Positions 36,833 through 50,914 of a stretch of 64,000 bases of DNA are shown here, piece after piece. Source of the stretch: Arenicola marina. Lineage: Eukaryota > Annelida > Polychaeta > Arenicolidae. The stretch is from NCBI GenBank assembly GCA_964019135.1, contig OZ025255.1:3658001-3722000 (forward strand), given 5' to 3'. A program made the position numbers and the translations under genes. How positions within the stretch are numbered: the stretch's first letter is position 1; each line of letters begins with the position of its first letter. The notes beneath the pieces are model-generated. The model was not told the origin of the DNA. It worked only from the letters and a program-made list of their open reading frames with translations, and searched no databases.

Positions 36833-39800
36833 GAGCTGGCAGTGGTCTACTGGGACAGGACTCAGTGACATGGCAGCGGTCTACTGGGACAGGACTCAAG
36901 GTGAGCTGGCAGCGGTCTACTGGGACAGGACTCAGTGACATGCCAGTGGTCTACTGGGACAGGACTCAGTGACATGGCAGTGGTCTACTGGGACAGGACT
37001 CAGTGACATGGCAGCGGTCTACTGGGACAGGACTCAGTGACATGGCAGCGGTCTACTGGGACAGGACTCAGTGACATGGCAGCGGTCTACTGGGACAGGA
37101 CTCAGTGACATGGCAGCGGTCTACTGGGACAGGACTCAGGAACATGCCAGCGGTCTACTGGGACAGGACTCAGTGACATGGCAGCGGTCTACTGGGACAG
37201 GACTCAGTGACATGCCAGTGGTCTACTGGGACAGGACTCGGTGACATGGTAGTGGTCTACTGGGACAGGACTCAGTGACATGGCAGCGGTCTACTGGGAC
37301 AGGACTCAGTGACATGGCCGCGGTCTACTGGGATAGGACTCACGTTGAGCTGGCAGTGGTCTACTAGGACAGGACTCGGTGACATGGTAGTGGTCTACTG
37401 GGACAGGACTCAGTGACATGGCAGCGGTCTACTGGGATAGGACTCAAGGTGAGCTGGCAGTGGTCTACTGGGACAGGACTCAGTGACATGGCAGCGGTCT
37501 ACTGGGACAGGACTCAAGGTGAGCTGGCAGTGGTCTACTGGGATAGGACTCAGTGACATGGCAGTGGTCTACTGGGACAGGACTCAGTGACATGGCAGTG
37601 TTCTACTGGGACAAGACTCAAGGTGAGCTGGCAGTGGTCTACTGGGACAGGACTCAGTGACATGCCAGCGGTCTACTGGGATAGGACTCAAGGTGAACTG
37701 CCAGTGGTCTACTGGGACAGGACTCAGTGACATGGCAGTGGTCTACTGGGACAGGACTCGGTGACATGGTAGTGGTCTACTGGGACAGGACTCGGTGACA
37801 TGGCAGTGGTCTACTGGGACAGGACTCAGTGACATGGCAGCGGTCTACTGGGACAGGACTCAGTGACATGGCAGCGGTCTACTGGGACAGGACTCACGTT
37901 GAGCTGGCAGTGGTCTACTGGGACAGGACTCAAGGTGAGCTGGCAGTGGTCTACTGGGACAGGACTCAGTGACATGGCAGCGGTCTACTGGGACAGGACT
38001 CACGTTGAGCTGGCAGTGGTCTACTGGGACAGGACTCAAGGTGAGCTGGCAGTGGTCTACTGGGACAGGACTCAGTGACATGCCAGCGGTCTACTGGGAT
38101 AGGACTCAGTGACATGGCAGCGGTCTACTGGGACAGGACTCACGTTGAGCTGGCAGTGGTCTACTAGGACAGGACTCGGTGACATGGTAGTGGTCTACTG
38201 GGACAGGACTCAGTGACATGGCAGCGGTCTACTGGGATAGGACTCAAGGTGAGCTGGCAGTGGTCTACTGGGACAGGACTCAGTGACATGCCAGCGGTCT
38301 ACTGGGACAGGACTCAGTGACATGGCAGCGGTCTACTGGGACAGGACTCAGTGACATGGCAGCGGTCTACTGGGACAGGACTCAGTGACATGGCAGCGGT
38401 CTACTGGGACAGGACTCAGTGACATGGCAGTGGTCTACTGGGACAGGACTCAGTGACATGGCAGCGGTCTACTGGGACAGGACTCAGTGAAATGGCAGTG
38501 GTCTACTGGGACAGGACTCAGTGACATGGCAGCGGTCTACTGGGACAGGACTCAGTGACATGGCAGCGGTCTACTGAGACAGGACTCAAGGCGAGCTGGC
38601 AGTGGTCTACTGGGACAGGACTCAGTGACATGGCAGTGGTCTACTGGGACAGGACTCAGTGACATGGCAGTGGTCTACTGGGACAGGACTCAGTGACATG
38701 GCAGCGGTCTACTGGGATAGGACTCAAGGTGAGCTGGCAGTGGTCTACTGGGACAGGACTCAGTGACATGGCAGCGGTCTACTGGGACAGGACTCAAGGT
38801 GAGCTGGCAGTGGTCTACTGGGATAGGACTCAGTGACATGGCAGTGGTCTACTGGGACAGGACTCAGTGACATGGCAGTGTTCTACTGGGACAAGACTCA
38901 AGGTGAGCTGGCAGTGGTCTACTGGGACAGGACTCAGTGACATGCCAGCGGTCTACTGGGATAGGACTCAAGGTGAACTGCCAGTGGTCTACTGGGACAG
39001 GACTCAGTGACATGGCAGTGGTCTACTGGGACAGGACTCGGTGACATGGTAGTGGTCTACTGGGACAGGACTCGGTGACATGGCAGTGGTCTACTGGGAC
39101 AGGACTCAGTGACATGGCAGCGGTCTACTGGGACAGGACTCAGTGACATGGCAGCGGTCTACTGGGACAGGACTCACGTTGAGCTGGCAGTGGTCTACTG
39201 GGACAGGACTCAAGGTGAGCTGGCAGTGGTCTACTGGGACAGGACTCAGTGACATGGCAGCGGTCTACTGGGACAGGACTCACGTTGAGCTGGCAGTGGT
39301 CTACTGGGACAGGACTCAAGGTGAGCTGGCAGTGGTCTACTGGGACAGGACTCAGTGACATGCCAGCGGTCTACTGGGATAGGACTCAGTGACATGGCAG
39401 CGGTCTACTGGGACAGGACTCACGTTGAGCTGGCAGTGGTCTACTAGGACAGGACTCGGTGACATGGTAGTGGTCTACTGGGACAGGACTCAGTGACATG
39501 GCAGCGGTCTACTGGGATAGGACTCAAGGTGAGCTGGCAGTGGTCTACTGGGACAGGACTCAGTGACATGCCAGCGGTCTACTGGGACAGGACTCAGTGA
39601 CATGGCAGCGGTCTACTGGGACAGGACTCAGTGACATGGCAGCGGTCTACTGGGACAGGACTCAGTGACATGGCAGCGGTCTACTGGGACAGGACTCAGT
39701 GACATGGCAGTGGTCTACTGGGACAGGACTCAGTGACATGGCAGCGGTCTACTGGGACAGGACTCAGTGAAATGGCAGTGGTCTACTGGGACAGGACTCA

Positions 39801-39872
39801 GTGACATGGCAGCGGTCTACTGGGACAGGACTCAGTGACATGGCAGCGGTCTACTGAGACAGGACTCAAGGC
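36833..39872 (+). repeat. 3,040-bp tandem unit, copy 1
   Basis: This unit is followed at once by copy 2. The left border is CAAGGTGAGC (36832) against CAAGGCGAGC (39872). It contains the rare CTCAGGAACATGCC unit at 37135, CATGGCCGCGG near 37316 and GTGTTCTACTGG near 37598, all repeated 3,040 bp later. It encloses a 1,280-bp tandem pair. Confidence 0.88.
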
Positions 39873-39916
39873 GAGCTGGCAGTGGTCTACTGGGACAGGA
39901 CTCAGTGACATGGCAG
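37389..39916 (+). repeat. 1,280-bp tandem pair
   Basis: The copies are 37389-38668 and 38669-39916. The six-unit block is at 37863 and 39143, and GTGTTCTACTGG near 37598 and 38878. The same pair is present in the second 3,040-bp copy (blocks at 40903 and 42183), so it is older than the 3,040-bp duplication. Confidence 0.87.
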
Positions 39917-42900
39917 CGGTCTACTGGGACAGGACTCAAGGTGAGCTGGCAGCGGTCTACTGGGACAGGACTCAGTGACATGCCAGTGGTCTACTGGGAC
40001 AGGACTCAGTGACATGGCAGTGGTCTACTGGGACAGGACTCAGTGACATGGCAGCGGTCTACTGGGACAGGACTCAGTGACATGGCAGCGGTCTACTGGG
40101 ACAGGACTCAGTGACATGGCAGCGGTCTACTGGGACAGGACTCAGTGACATGGCAGCGGTCTACTGGGACAGGACTCAGGAACATGCCAGCGGTCTACTG
40201 GGACAGGACTCAGTGACATGGCAGCGGTCTACTGGGACAGGACTCAGTGACATGCCAGTGGTCTACTGGGACAGGACTCGGTGACATGGTAGTGGTCTAC
40301 TGGGACAGGACTCAGTGACATGGCAGCGGTCTACTGGGACAGGACTCAGTGACATGGCCGCGGTCTACTGGGATAGGACTCACGTTGAGCTGGCAGTGGT
40401 CTACTAGGACAGGACTCGGTGACATGGTAGTGGTCTACTGGGACAGGACTCAGTGACATGGCAGCGGTCTACTGGGATAGGACTCAAGGTGAGCTGGCAG
40501 TGGTCTACTGGGACAGGACTCAGTGACATGGCAGCGGTCTACTGGGACAGGACTCAAGGTGAGCTGGCAGTGGTCTACTGGGATAGGACTCAGTGACATG
40601 GCAGTGGTCTACTGGGACAGGACTCAGTGACATGGCAGTGTTCTACTGGGACAAGACTCAAGGTGAGCTGGCAGTGGTCTACTGGGACAGGACTCAGTGA
40701 CATGCCAGCGGTCTACTGGGATAGGACTCAAGGTGAACTGCCAGTGGTCTACTGGGACAGGACTCAGTGACATGGCAGTGGTCTACTGGGACAGGACTCG
40801 GTGACATGGTAGTGGTCTACTGGGACAGGACTCGGTGACATGGCAGTGGTCTACTGGGACAGGACTCAGTGACATGGCAGCGGTCTACTGGGACAGGACT
40901 CAGTGACATGGCAGCGGTCTACTGGGACAGGACTCACGTTGAGCTGGCAGTGGTCTACTGGGACAGGACTCAAGGTGAGCTGGCAGTGGTCTACTGGGAC
41001 AGGACTCAGTGACATGGCAGCGGTCTACTGGGACAGGACTCACGTTGAGCTGGCAGTGGTCTACTGGGACAGGACTCAAGGTGAGCTGGCAGTGGTCTAC
41101 TGGGACAGGACTCAGTGACATGCCAGCGGTCTACTGGGATAGGACTCAGTGACATGGCAGCGGTCTACTGGGACAGGACTCACGTTGAGCTGGCAGTGGT
41201 CTACTAGGACAGGACTCGGTGACATGGTAGTGGTCTACTGGGACAGGACTCAGTGACATGGCAGCGGTCTACTGGGATAGGACTCAAGGTGAGCTGGCAG
41301 TGGTCTACTGGGACAGGACTCAGTGACATGCCAGCGGTCTACTGGGACAGGACTCAGTGACATGGCAGCGGTCTACTGGGACAGGACTCAGTGACATGGC
41401 AGCGGTCTACTGGGACAGGACTCAGTGACATGGCAGCGGTCTACTGGGACAGGACTCAGTGACATGGCAGTGGTCTACTGGGACAGGACTCAGTGACATG
41501 GCAGCGGTCTACTGGGACAGGACTCAGTGAAATGGCAGTGGTCTACTGGGACAGGACTCAGTGACATGGCAGCGGTCTACTGGGACAGGACTCAGTGACA
41601 TGGCAGCGGTCTACTGAGACAGGACTCAAGGCGAGCTGGCAGTGGTCTACTGGGACAGGACTCAGTGACATGGCAGTGGTCTACTGGGACAGGACTCAGT
41701 GACATGGCAGTGGTCTACTGGGACAGGACTCAGTGACATGGCAGCGGTCTACTGGGATAGGACTCAAGGTGAGCTGGCAGTGGTCTACTGGGACAGGACT
41801 CAGTGACATGGCAGCGGTCTACTGGGACAGGACTCAAGGTGAGCTGGCAGTGGTCTACTGGGATAGGACTCAGTGACATGGCAGTGGTCTACTGGGACAG
41901 GACTCAGTGACATGGCAGTGTTCTACTGGGACAAGACTCAAGGTGAGCTGGCAGTGGTCTACTGGGACAGGACTCAGTGACATGCCAGCGGTCTACTGGG
42001 ATAGGACTCAAGGTGAACTGCCAGTGGTCTACTGGGACAGGACTCAGTGACATGGCAGTGGTCTACTGGGACAGGACTCGGTGACATGGTAGTGGTCTAC
42101 TGGGACAGGACTCGGTGACATGGCAGTGGTCTACTGGGACAGGACTCAGTGACATGGCAGCGGTCTACTGGGACAGGACTCAGTGACATGGCAGCGGTCT
42201 ACTGGGACAGGACTCACGTTGAGCTGGCAGTGGTCTACTGGGACAGGACTCAAGGTGAGCTGGCAGTGGTCTACTGGGACAGGACTCAGTGACATGGCAG
42301 CGGTCTACTGGGACAGGACTCACGTTGAGCTGGCAGTGGTCTACTGGGACAGGACTCAAGGTGAGCTGGCAGTGGTCTACTGGGACAGGACTCAGTGACA
42401 TGCCAGCGGTCTACTGGGATAGGACTCAGTGACATGGCAGCGGTCTACTGGGACAGGACTCACGTTGAGCTGGCAGTGGTCTACTAGGACAGGACTCGGT
42501 GACATGGTAGTGGTCTACTGGGACAGGACTCAGTGACATGGCAGCGGTCTACTGGGATAGGACTCAAGGTGAGCTGGCAGTGGTCTACTGGGACAGGACT
42601 CAGTGACATGCCAGCGGTCTACTGGGACAGGACTCAGTGACATGGCAGCGGTCTACTGGGACAGGACTCAGTGACATGGCAGCGGTCTACTGGGACAGGA
42701 CTCAGTGACATGGCAGCGGTCTACTGGGACAGGACTCAGTGACATGGCAGTGGTCTACTGGGACAGGACTCAGTGACATGGCAGCGGTCTACTGGGACAG
42801 GACTCAGTGAAATGGCAGTGGTCTACTGGGACAGGACTCAGTGACATGGCAGCGGTCTACTGGGACAGGACTCAGTGACATGGCAGCGGTCTACTGAGAC

Positions 42901-42955
42901 AGGACTCAAGGCGAGCTGGCAGTGGTCTACTGGGACAGGACTCAGTGACATGGCA
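39873..42955 (+). repeat. 3,040-bp tandem unit, copy 2
   Basis: This is the copy of 36833-39872. Matching extends about 43 bp past the unit end, to 42955, where GGCAGCGG (39917) faces GGCAGTGG (42957). I saw no internal differences in the markers compared, which suggests a recent event. Confidence 0.87.
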
Positions 42956-45116
42956 GTGGTCTACTGGGACAGGACTCAGTGACATGGCAGTGGTCTACTG
43001 GGACAGGACTCAGTGACATGGCAGCGGTCTACTGGGATAGGACTCAGTGACATGGCAGTGGTCTACTGGGACAAGACTCAAGGTGAGCTGGCAGTGGTCT
43101 ACTAGGACAGGACTCGGTGACATGGCAGTGGTCTACTGGGACAGGACTCAGTGACATGGCAGCGGTCTACTGGGACAGGACTCAGTGACATGGCAGTGGT
43201 CTACTGGGACAGGACTCAGTGACATGCCAGCGGTCTACTGGGACAGGACTCAGTGACATGGCAGTGGTCTACTGGGACAGGACTCAGTGACATGGCAGCG
43301 GTCTACTGGGACAGGACTCAGTGAAATGGCAGTGGTCTACTGGGACAGGACTCAGTGACATGGCAGCGGTCTACTGGGACAGGACTCAGTGACATGGCAG
43401 CGGTCTACTGAGACAGGACTCAAGGCGAGCTGGCAGTGGTCTACTGGGACAGGACTCAGTGACATGGCAGTGGTCTACTGGGACAGGACTCAGTGACATG
43501 GCAGTGGTCTACTGGGACAGGACTCAGTGACATGGCAGCGGTCTACTGGGATAGGACTCAGTGACATGGCAGTGGTCTACTGGGACAAGACTCAAGGTGA
43601 GCTGGCAGTGGTCTACTAGGACAGGACTCGGTGACATGGCAGTGGTCTACTGGGACAGGACTCAGTGACATGGCAGCGGTCTACTGGGACAGGACTCAGT
43701 GACATGGCAGTGGTCTACTGGGACAGGACTCAGTGACATGGCAGCGGTCTACTGGGACAGGACTCAGTGACATGGCAGCGGTCTACTGAGACAGGACTCA
43801 AGGCGAGCTGGCAGTGGTCTACTGGGACAGGACTCAGTGACATGGCAGTGGTCTACTGGGACAGGACTCAGTGACATGGCAGCGGTCTACTGGGACAGGA
43901 CTCAGTGACATGGCAGTGGTCTACTGGGACAGGACTCAGTGACATGGCAGCGGTCTACTGGGACAGGACTCGGTGACATGGTAGTGGTCTACTGGGACAG
44001 GACTCGGTGACATGGCAGTGGTCTACTGGGACAGGACTCAGTGACATGGCAGCGGTCTACTGGGACAGGACTCAGTGACATGGCAGTGGTCTACTGGGAC
44101 AAGACTCAAGGTGAGCTGGCAGTGGTCTACTGGGACAGGACTCAGTGACATGGCAGCGGTCTACTGGGATAGGACTCAAGGTGAGCTGGCAGTGGTCTAC
44201 TGGGACAGGACTCTGTGACATGGCAGCGGTCTACTGGGACAGGACTCAAGGTGAGCTGGCAGCGGTCTACTGGGACAGGACTCAGTGACATGCCAGTGGT
44301 CTACTGGGACAGGACTCAGTGACATGGCAGCGGTCTACTGGGACAGGACTCGGTGACATGGCAGTGGTCTACTGGGACAGGACTCGGTGACATGGCAGTG
44401 GTCTACTGGGACAGGACTCGGTGACATGGTAGTGGTCTACTGGGACAGGACTCAGTGACATGGCAGTGGTCTACTGGGACAGGACTCAAGGTGAGCTGGC
44501 AGTGGTCTACTGGGACAGGACTCAGTGACATGGCAGCGGTCTACTGGGACAGGACTCAAGGTGAGCTGGCAGTGGTCTACTGGGATAGGACTCAGTGACA
44601 TGGCAGTGGTCTACTGGGACAGGACTCAGTGACATGGCAGTGGTCTACTGGGACAAGACTCAAGGTGAGCTGGCAGTGGTCTACTGGGACAGGACTCAGT
44701 GACATGCCAGCGGTCTATTGGGATAGGACTCAAGTTGAACTGCCAGTGGTCTACTGGGACAGGACTCAGTGACATGGCAGTGGTCTACTGGGACAGGACT
44801 CGGTGACATGGTAGTGGTCTACTGGGACAGGACTCGGTGACATGGCAGTGGTCTACTGGGACAGGACTCAGTGACATGGCAGCGGTCTACTGGGACAGGA
44901 CTCAGTGACATGGCAGCGGTCTACTGGGACAGGACTCACGTTGAGCTGGCAGTGGTCTACTGGGACAGGACTCAAGGTGAGCTGGCAGTGGTCTACTGGG
45001 ACAGGACTCAGTGATATGGCAGCGGTCTACTGGGACAGGACTCACGTTGAGCTGGCAGTGGTCTACTGGGACAGGACTCAAGGTGAGCTGGCAGTGGTCT
45101 ACTGGGACAGGACTCG
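41709..45116 (+). repeat. Segment of 3.4 kb, returning at 46719-50128
   Basis: The match is at offset 5,010 and becomes 5,012 after the hybrid-tail unit at 49507. Both copies contain GTGTTCTACTGG (41918 and 46928), two CTACTGAGAC words and a CTCTGTGACA unit. The right copy has private changes CTACTGTGAT (47005), GGAATCACG (47220) and GGATTCAG (48497). Confidence 0.82.
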
Positions 45117-48100
45117 GTGACATGGTAGTGGTCTACTGGGACAGGACTCAGTGACATGGCAGTGGTCTACTGGGACAGGACTCAAGGTGAGCTGGCAGTG
45201 GTCTACTGGGACAGGACTCAGTGACATGGCAGCGCTCTACTGGGACAGGACTCACGTTGAGCTGGCAGTGGTCTACTGGGACAGGACTCAAGGTGAGCTG
45301 GCAGTGGTCTACTGGGATAGGACTCAGTGACAAGGCAGCGGTCTACTGGGACAGGACTCACGTTGAGCTGGCAGTGGTCTACTAGGACAGGACTCAGTGA
45401 CATGGCAGCGGTCTACTGGGACAGGACTCACGTTGAGCTGGCAGTGGTCTACTAGGACAGGACTCAGTGACATGGCAGTGGTCTACTGGGACAGGACACA
45501 GTGACATGGCAGTGGTCTACTGGGACAGGACTCAGTGACATGGCAGCGGTCTACTGGGACAGGACTCAGTGACATGGCAGCGGTCTACTGGGATAGGACT
45601 CACGTTGAGCTGGCAGTGGTCTACTAGGACAGGACTCGGTGACATGGTAGTGGTCTACTGGGACAGGACTCAGTGACATGGCAGCGGTCTACTGGGACAG
45701 GACTCAAGGTGAGCTGGCAGTGGTCTACTGGGACAGGACTCAAGGTGAGCTGGCAGTGGTCTACTGGGATAGGACTCAGTGACATGGCAGCGGTCTACTG
45801 GGACAGGACTCACGTTGAGCTGGCAGTGGTCTACTAGGACAGGACTCGGTGACATGGTAGTGGTCTGCTGGGACAAGACTCAAGGTGAGCTGGCAGTGGT
45901 CTACTAGGACAGGACTCGGTGACATGGTAGTGGTCTACTGGGACAGGACTCAGTGACATGGCAGCGGTCTACTGGGATAGGACTCAAGGTGAGCTGGCAG
46001 TGGTCTACTGGGACAGGACTCAGTGACATGGCAGCGGTCTACTGGGACAGGACTCAAGGTGAGCTGGCAGCGGTCTACTGGGACAGGACTCAGTGACATG
46101 CCAGTGGTCTACTGGGACAGGACTCAGTGACATGGCAGTGGTCTACTGGGACAGGACTCAGTGACATGGCAGCGGTCTACTGGGACAGGACTCAGTGACA
46201 TGGCAGCGGTCTACTGGGACAGGACTCAGTGGCATGGCAGCGGTCTACTAGGACAGGACTCAGTGACATGGCAGTGGTCTACTGGGACAGGACTCAGTGA
46301 CATGGCAGCGGTCTACTGGGACAGGACTCAGTGACATGGCAGCGGTCTACTGGGACAGGACTCAGGAACATGCCAGCGGTCTACTGGGACAGGACTCAGT
46401 GACATGGCAGCGGTCTACTGGGACAGGACTCAGTGACATGCCAGTGGTCTACTGGGACAGGACTCGGTGACATGGTAGTGGTCTACTGGGACAGGACTCA
46501 GTGACATGGCAGCGGTCTACTGGGACAGGACTCAGTGACATGGCCGCGGTCCACTGGGATAGGACTCACGTTGAGCTGGCAGTGGTCTACTAGGACAGGA
46601 CTCGGTGACATGGTAGTGGTCTACTGGGACAGGACTCAGTGACATGGCCGCGGTCTACTGGGATAGGACTCACGTTGAGCTGGCAGTGGTCTACTAGGAC
46701 AGGACTCGGTGACATGGTAGTGGTCTACTGGGACAGGACTCAGTGACATGGCAGCGGTCTACTGGGATAGGACTCAAGGTGAGCTGGCAGTGGTCTACTG
46801 GGACAGGACTCAGTGACATGGCAGCGGTCTACTGGGACAGGACTCAAGGTGAGCTGGCAGTGGTCTACTGGGATAGGACTCAGTGACATGGCAGTGGTCT
46901 ACTGGGACAGGACTCAGTGACATGGCAGTGTTCTACTGGGACAAGACTCAAGGTGAGCTGGCAGTGGTCTACTGGGACAGGACTCAGTGACATGCCAGCG
47001 GTCTACTGTGATAGGACTCAAGGTGAACTGCCAGTGGTCTACTGGGACAGGACTCAGTGACATGGCAGTGGTCTACTGGGACAGGACTCGGTGACATGGT
47101 AGTGGTCTACTGGGACAGGACTCGGTGACATGGCAGTGGTCTACTGGGACAGGACTCAGTGACATGGCAGCGGTCTACTGGGACAGGACTCAGTGACATG
47201 GCAGCGGTCTACTGGGACAGGAATCACGTTGAGCTGGCAGTGGTCTACTGGGACAGGACTCAAGGTGAGCTTGCAGTGGTCTACTGGGACAGGACTCAGT
47301 GACATGGCAGCGGTCTACTGGGACAGGACTCACGTTGAGCTGGCAGTGGTCTACTGGGACAGGACTCAAGGTGAGCTGGCAGTGGTCTACTGGGACAGGA
47401 CTCAGTGACATGCCAGCGGTCTACTGGGATAGGACTCAGTGACATGGCAGCGGTCTACTGGGACAGGACTCACGTTGAGCTGGCAGTGGTCTACTAGGAC
47501 AGGACTCGGTGACATGGTAGTGGTCTACTGGGACAGGACTCAGTGACATGGCAGCGGTCTACTGGGATAGGACTCAAGGTGAGCTGGCAGTGGTCTACTG
47601 GGACAGGACTCAGTGACATGCCAGCGGTCTACTGGGACAGGACTCAGTGACATGGCAGCGGTCTACTGGGACAGGACTCAGTGACATGGCAGCGGTCTAC
47701 TGGGACAGGACTCAGTGACATGGCAGCGGTCTACTGGGACAGGACTCAGTGACATGGCAGTGGTCTACTGGGACAGGACTCAGTGACATGGCAGCGGTCT
47801 ACTGGGACAGGACTCAGTGAAATGGCAGTGGTCTACTGGGACAGGACTCAGTGACATGGCAGCGGTCTACTGGGACAGGACTCAGTGACATGGCAGCGGT
47901 CTACTGAGACAGGACTCAAGGCGAGCTGGCAGTGGTCTACTGGGACAGGACTCAGTGACATGGCAGTGGTCTACTGGGACAGGACTCAGTGACATGGCAG
48001 TGGTCTACTGGGACAGGACTCAGTGACATGGCAGCGGTCTACTGGGATAGGACTCAGTGACATGGCAGTGGTCTACTGGGACAAGACTCAAGGTGAGCTG

Positions 48101-50914
48101 GCAGTGGTCTACTAGGACAGGACTCGGTGACATGGCAGTGGTCTACTGGGACAGGACTCAGTGACATGGCAGCGGTCTACTGGGACAGGACTCAGTGACA
48201 TGGCAGTGGTCTACTGGGACAGGACTCAGTGACATGCCAGCGGTCTACTGGGACAGGACTCAGTGACATGGCAGTGGTCTACTGGGACAGGACTCAGTGA
48301 CATGGCAGCGGTCTACTGGGACAGGACTCAGTGAAATGGCAGTGGTCTACTGGGACAGGACTCAGTGACATGGCAGCGGTCTACTGGGACAGGACTCAGT
48401 GACATGGCAGCGGTCTACTGAGACAGGACTCAAGGCGAGCTGGCAGTGGTCTACTGGGACAGGACTCAGTGACATGGCAGTGGTCTACTGGGACAGGATT
48501 CAGTGACATGGCAGTGGTCTACTGGGACAGGACTCAGTGACATGGCAGCGGTCTACTGGGATAGGACTCAGTGACATGGCAGTGGTCTACTGGGACAAGA
48601 CTCAAGGTGAGCTGGCAGTGGTCTACTAGGACAGGACTCGGTGACATGGCAGTGGTCTACTGGGACAGGACTCAGTGACATGGCAGCGGTCTACTGGGAC
48701 AGGACTCAGTGACATGGCAGTGGTCTACTGGGACAGGACTCAGTGACATGGCAGCGGTCTACTGGGACAGGACTCAGTGACATGGCAGCGGTCTACTGAG
48801 ACAGGACTCAAGGCGAGCTGGCAGTGGTCTACTGGGACAGGACTCAGTGACATGGCAGTGGTCTACTGGGACAGGACTCAGTGACATGGCAGCGGTCTAC
48901 TGGGACAGGACTCAGTGACATGGCAGTGGTCTACTGGGACAGGACTCAGTGACATGGCAGCGGTCTACTGGGACAGGACTCGGTGACATGGTAGTGGTCT
49001 ACTGGGACAGGACTCGGTGACATGGCAGTGGTCTACTGGGACAGGACTCAGTGACATGGCAGCGGTCTACTGGGACAGGACTCAGTGACATGGCAGTGGT
49101 CTACTGGGACAAGACTCAAGGTGAGCTGGCAGTGGTCTACTGGGACAGGACTCAGTGACATGGCAGCGGTCTACTGGGATAGGACTCAAGGTGAGCTGGC
49201 AGTGGTCTACTGGGACAGGACTCTGTGACATGGCAGCGGTCTACTGGGACAGGACTCAAGGTGAGCTGGCAGCGGTCTACTGGGACAGGACTCAGTGACA
49301 TGCCAGTGGTCTACTGGGACAGGACTCAGTGACATGGCAGCGGTCTACTGGGACAGGACTCGGTGACATGGCAGTGGTCTACTGGGACAGGACTCGGTGA
49401 CATGGCAGTGGTCTACTGGGACAGGACTCGGTGACATGGTAGTGGTCTACTGGGACAGGACTCAGTGACATGGCAGTGGTCTACTGGGACAGGACTCAAG
49501 GTGAGCTGGCAGTGGTCTACTGGGACAGGACTCAAGGTGACATGGCAGCGGTCTACTGGGACAGGACTCAAGGTGAGCTGGCAGTGGTCTACTGGGATAG
49601 GACTCAGTGACATGGCAGTGGTCTACTGGGACAGGACTCAGTGACATGGCAGTGGTCTACTGGGACAAGACTCAAGGTGAGCTGGCAGTGGTCTACTGGG
49701 ACAGGACTCAGTGACATGCCAGCGGTCTATTGGGATAGGACTCAAGTTGAACTGCCAGTGGTCTACTGGGACAGGACTCAGTGACATGGCAGTGGTCTAC
49801 TGGGACAGGACTCGGTGACATGGTAGTGGTCTACTGGGACAGGACTCGGTGACATGGCAGTGGTCTACTGGGACAGGACTCAGTGACATGGCAGCGGTCT
49901 ACTGGGACAGGACTCAGTGACATGGCAGCGGTCTACTGGGACAGGACTCACGTTGAGCTGGCAGTGGTCTACTGGGACAGGACTCAAGGTGAGCTGGCAG
50001 TGGTCTACTGGGACAGGACTCAGTGATATGGCAGCGGTCTACTGGGACAGGACTCACGTTGAGCTGGCAGTGGTCTACTGGGACAGGACTCAAGGTGAGC
50101 TGGCAGTGGTCTACTGGGACAGGACTCAGTGACATGCCAGGGGTCTACTGGGATAGGACTCAGTGACATGGCAGCGGTCTACTGGGACAGGACTCACGTT
50201 GAGCTGGCAGTGGTGTACTAGGACAGGACTCGGTGACATGGTAGTGGTCTACTGGGACAGGACTCAGTGACATGGCAGCGGTCTACTGGGATAGGACTCA
50301 AGGTGAGCTGGCAGTGGTCTACTGGGACAGGACTCAGTGACATGCCAGCGGTCTACTGGGACAGGACTCAGTGACATGGCAGCGGTCTACTGGGACAGGA
50401 CTCAGTGACATGGCAGCGGTCTACTGGGACAGGACTCAGTGACATGGCAGCGGTCTACTGGGACAGGACTCAGTGAAATGGCAGTGGTCTACTGGGACAG
50501 GACTCAGTGACATGGCAGCGGTCTACTGGGACAGGACTCAGTGACATGGCAGCGGTCTACTGGGACAGGACTCAGTGACATGGCAGTGGTCTACTGGGAC
50601 AGGACTCAGTGACATGGCAGCGGTCTACTGGGACAGGACTCAGTGAAATGGCAGTGGTCTACTGGGACAGGACTCAGTGACATGGCAGCGGTCTACTGGG
50701 ACAGGACTCAGTGACATGGCAGTGGTCTACTGGGACAGGACTCAGTGACATGGCAGTGGTCTACTGGGACAGGACTCAGTGACATGGCAGCGGTCTACTG
50801 GGACAGGACTCAGTGACATGGCAGTGGTCTACTGGGACAGGACTCAGTGACATGGCAGCGGTCTACTGGGACAGGACCCGGTGACATGGTAGTGGTCTAC
50901 TGGGACAGGACTCG
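43699..50914 (+). repeat. 7,216-bp tandem unit, copy 1
   Basis: This is a direct repeat with 50915-58130. Private markers all recur 7,216 bp later: CAGTGGCATGGCAG (46226), CTGCTGGGA (45865), CTACTGTGAT (47005), GAATCACG (47221), AGCTTGCAG (47269), GGATTCAG (48497), the hybrid tail (49507) and GCCAGGGGTC (50137). Left border: CTCAGTG at 43698 faces CTCGGTG at 50914. About 79 bp at the junction match on both sides, so the exact breakpoint cannot be fixed. Confidence 0.92.
49507..49542 (+). repeat. 36-bp unit with hybrid CAAGGTGACA tail (copy 1)
   Basis: The tail CAAGGTGACA has the two extra bases of the 36-bp class but the CA ending of the 34-bp class. The matching unit near 44.5 kb has the ordinary CAGTGACA tail, which changes the offset between the two segments from 5,010 to 5,012. 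A recombination or gene-conversion boundary inside the tail is the simplest reading. A separate two-base insertion is also possible. Confidence 0.85.
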
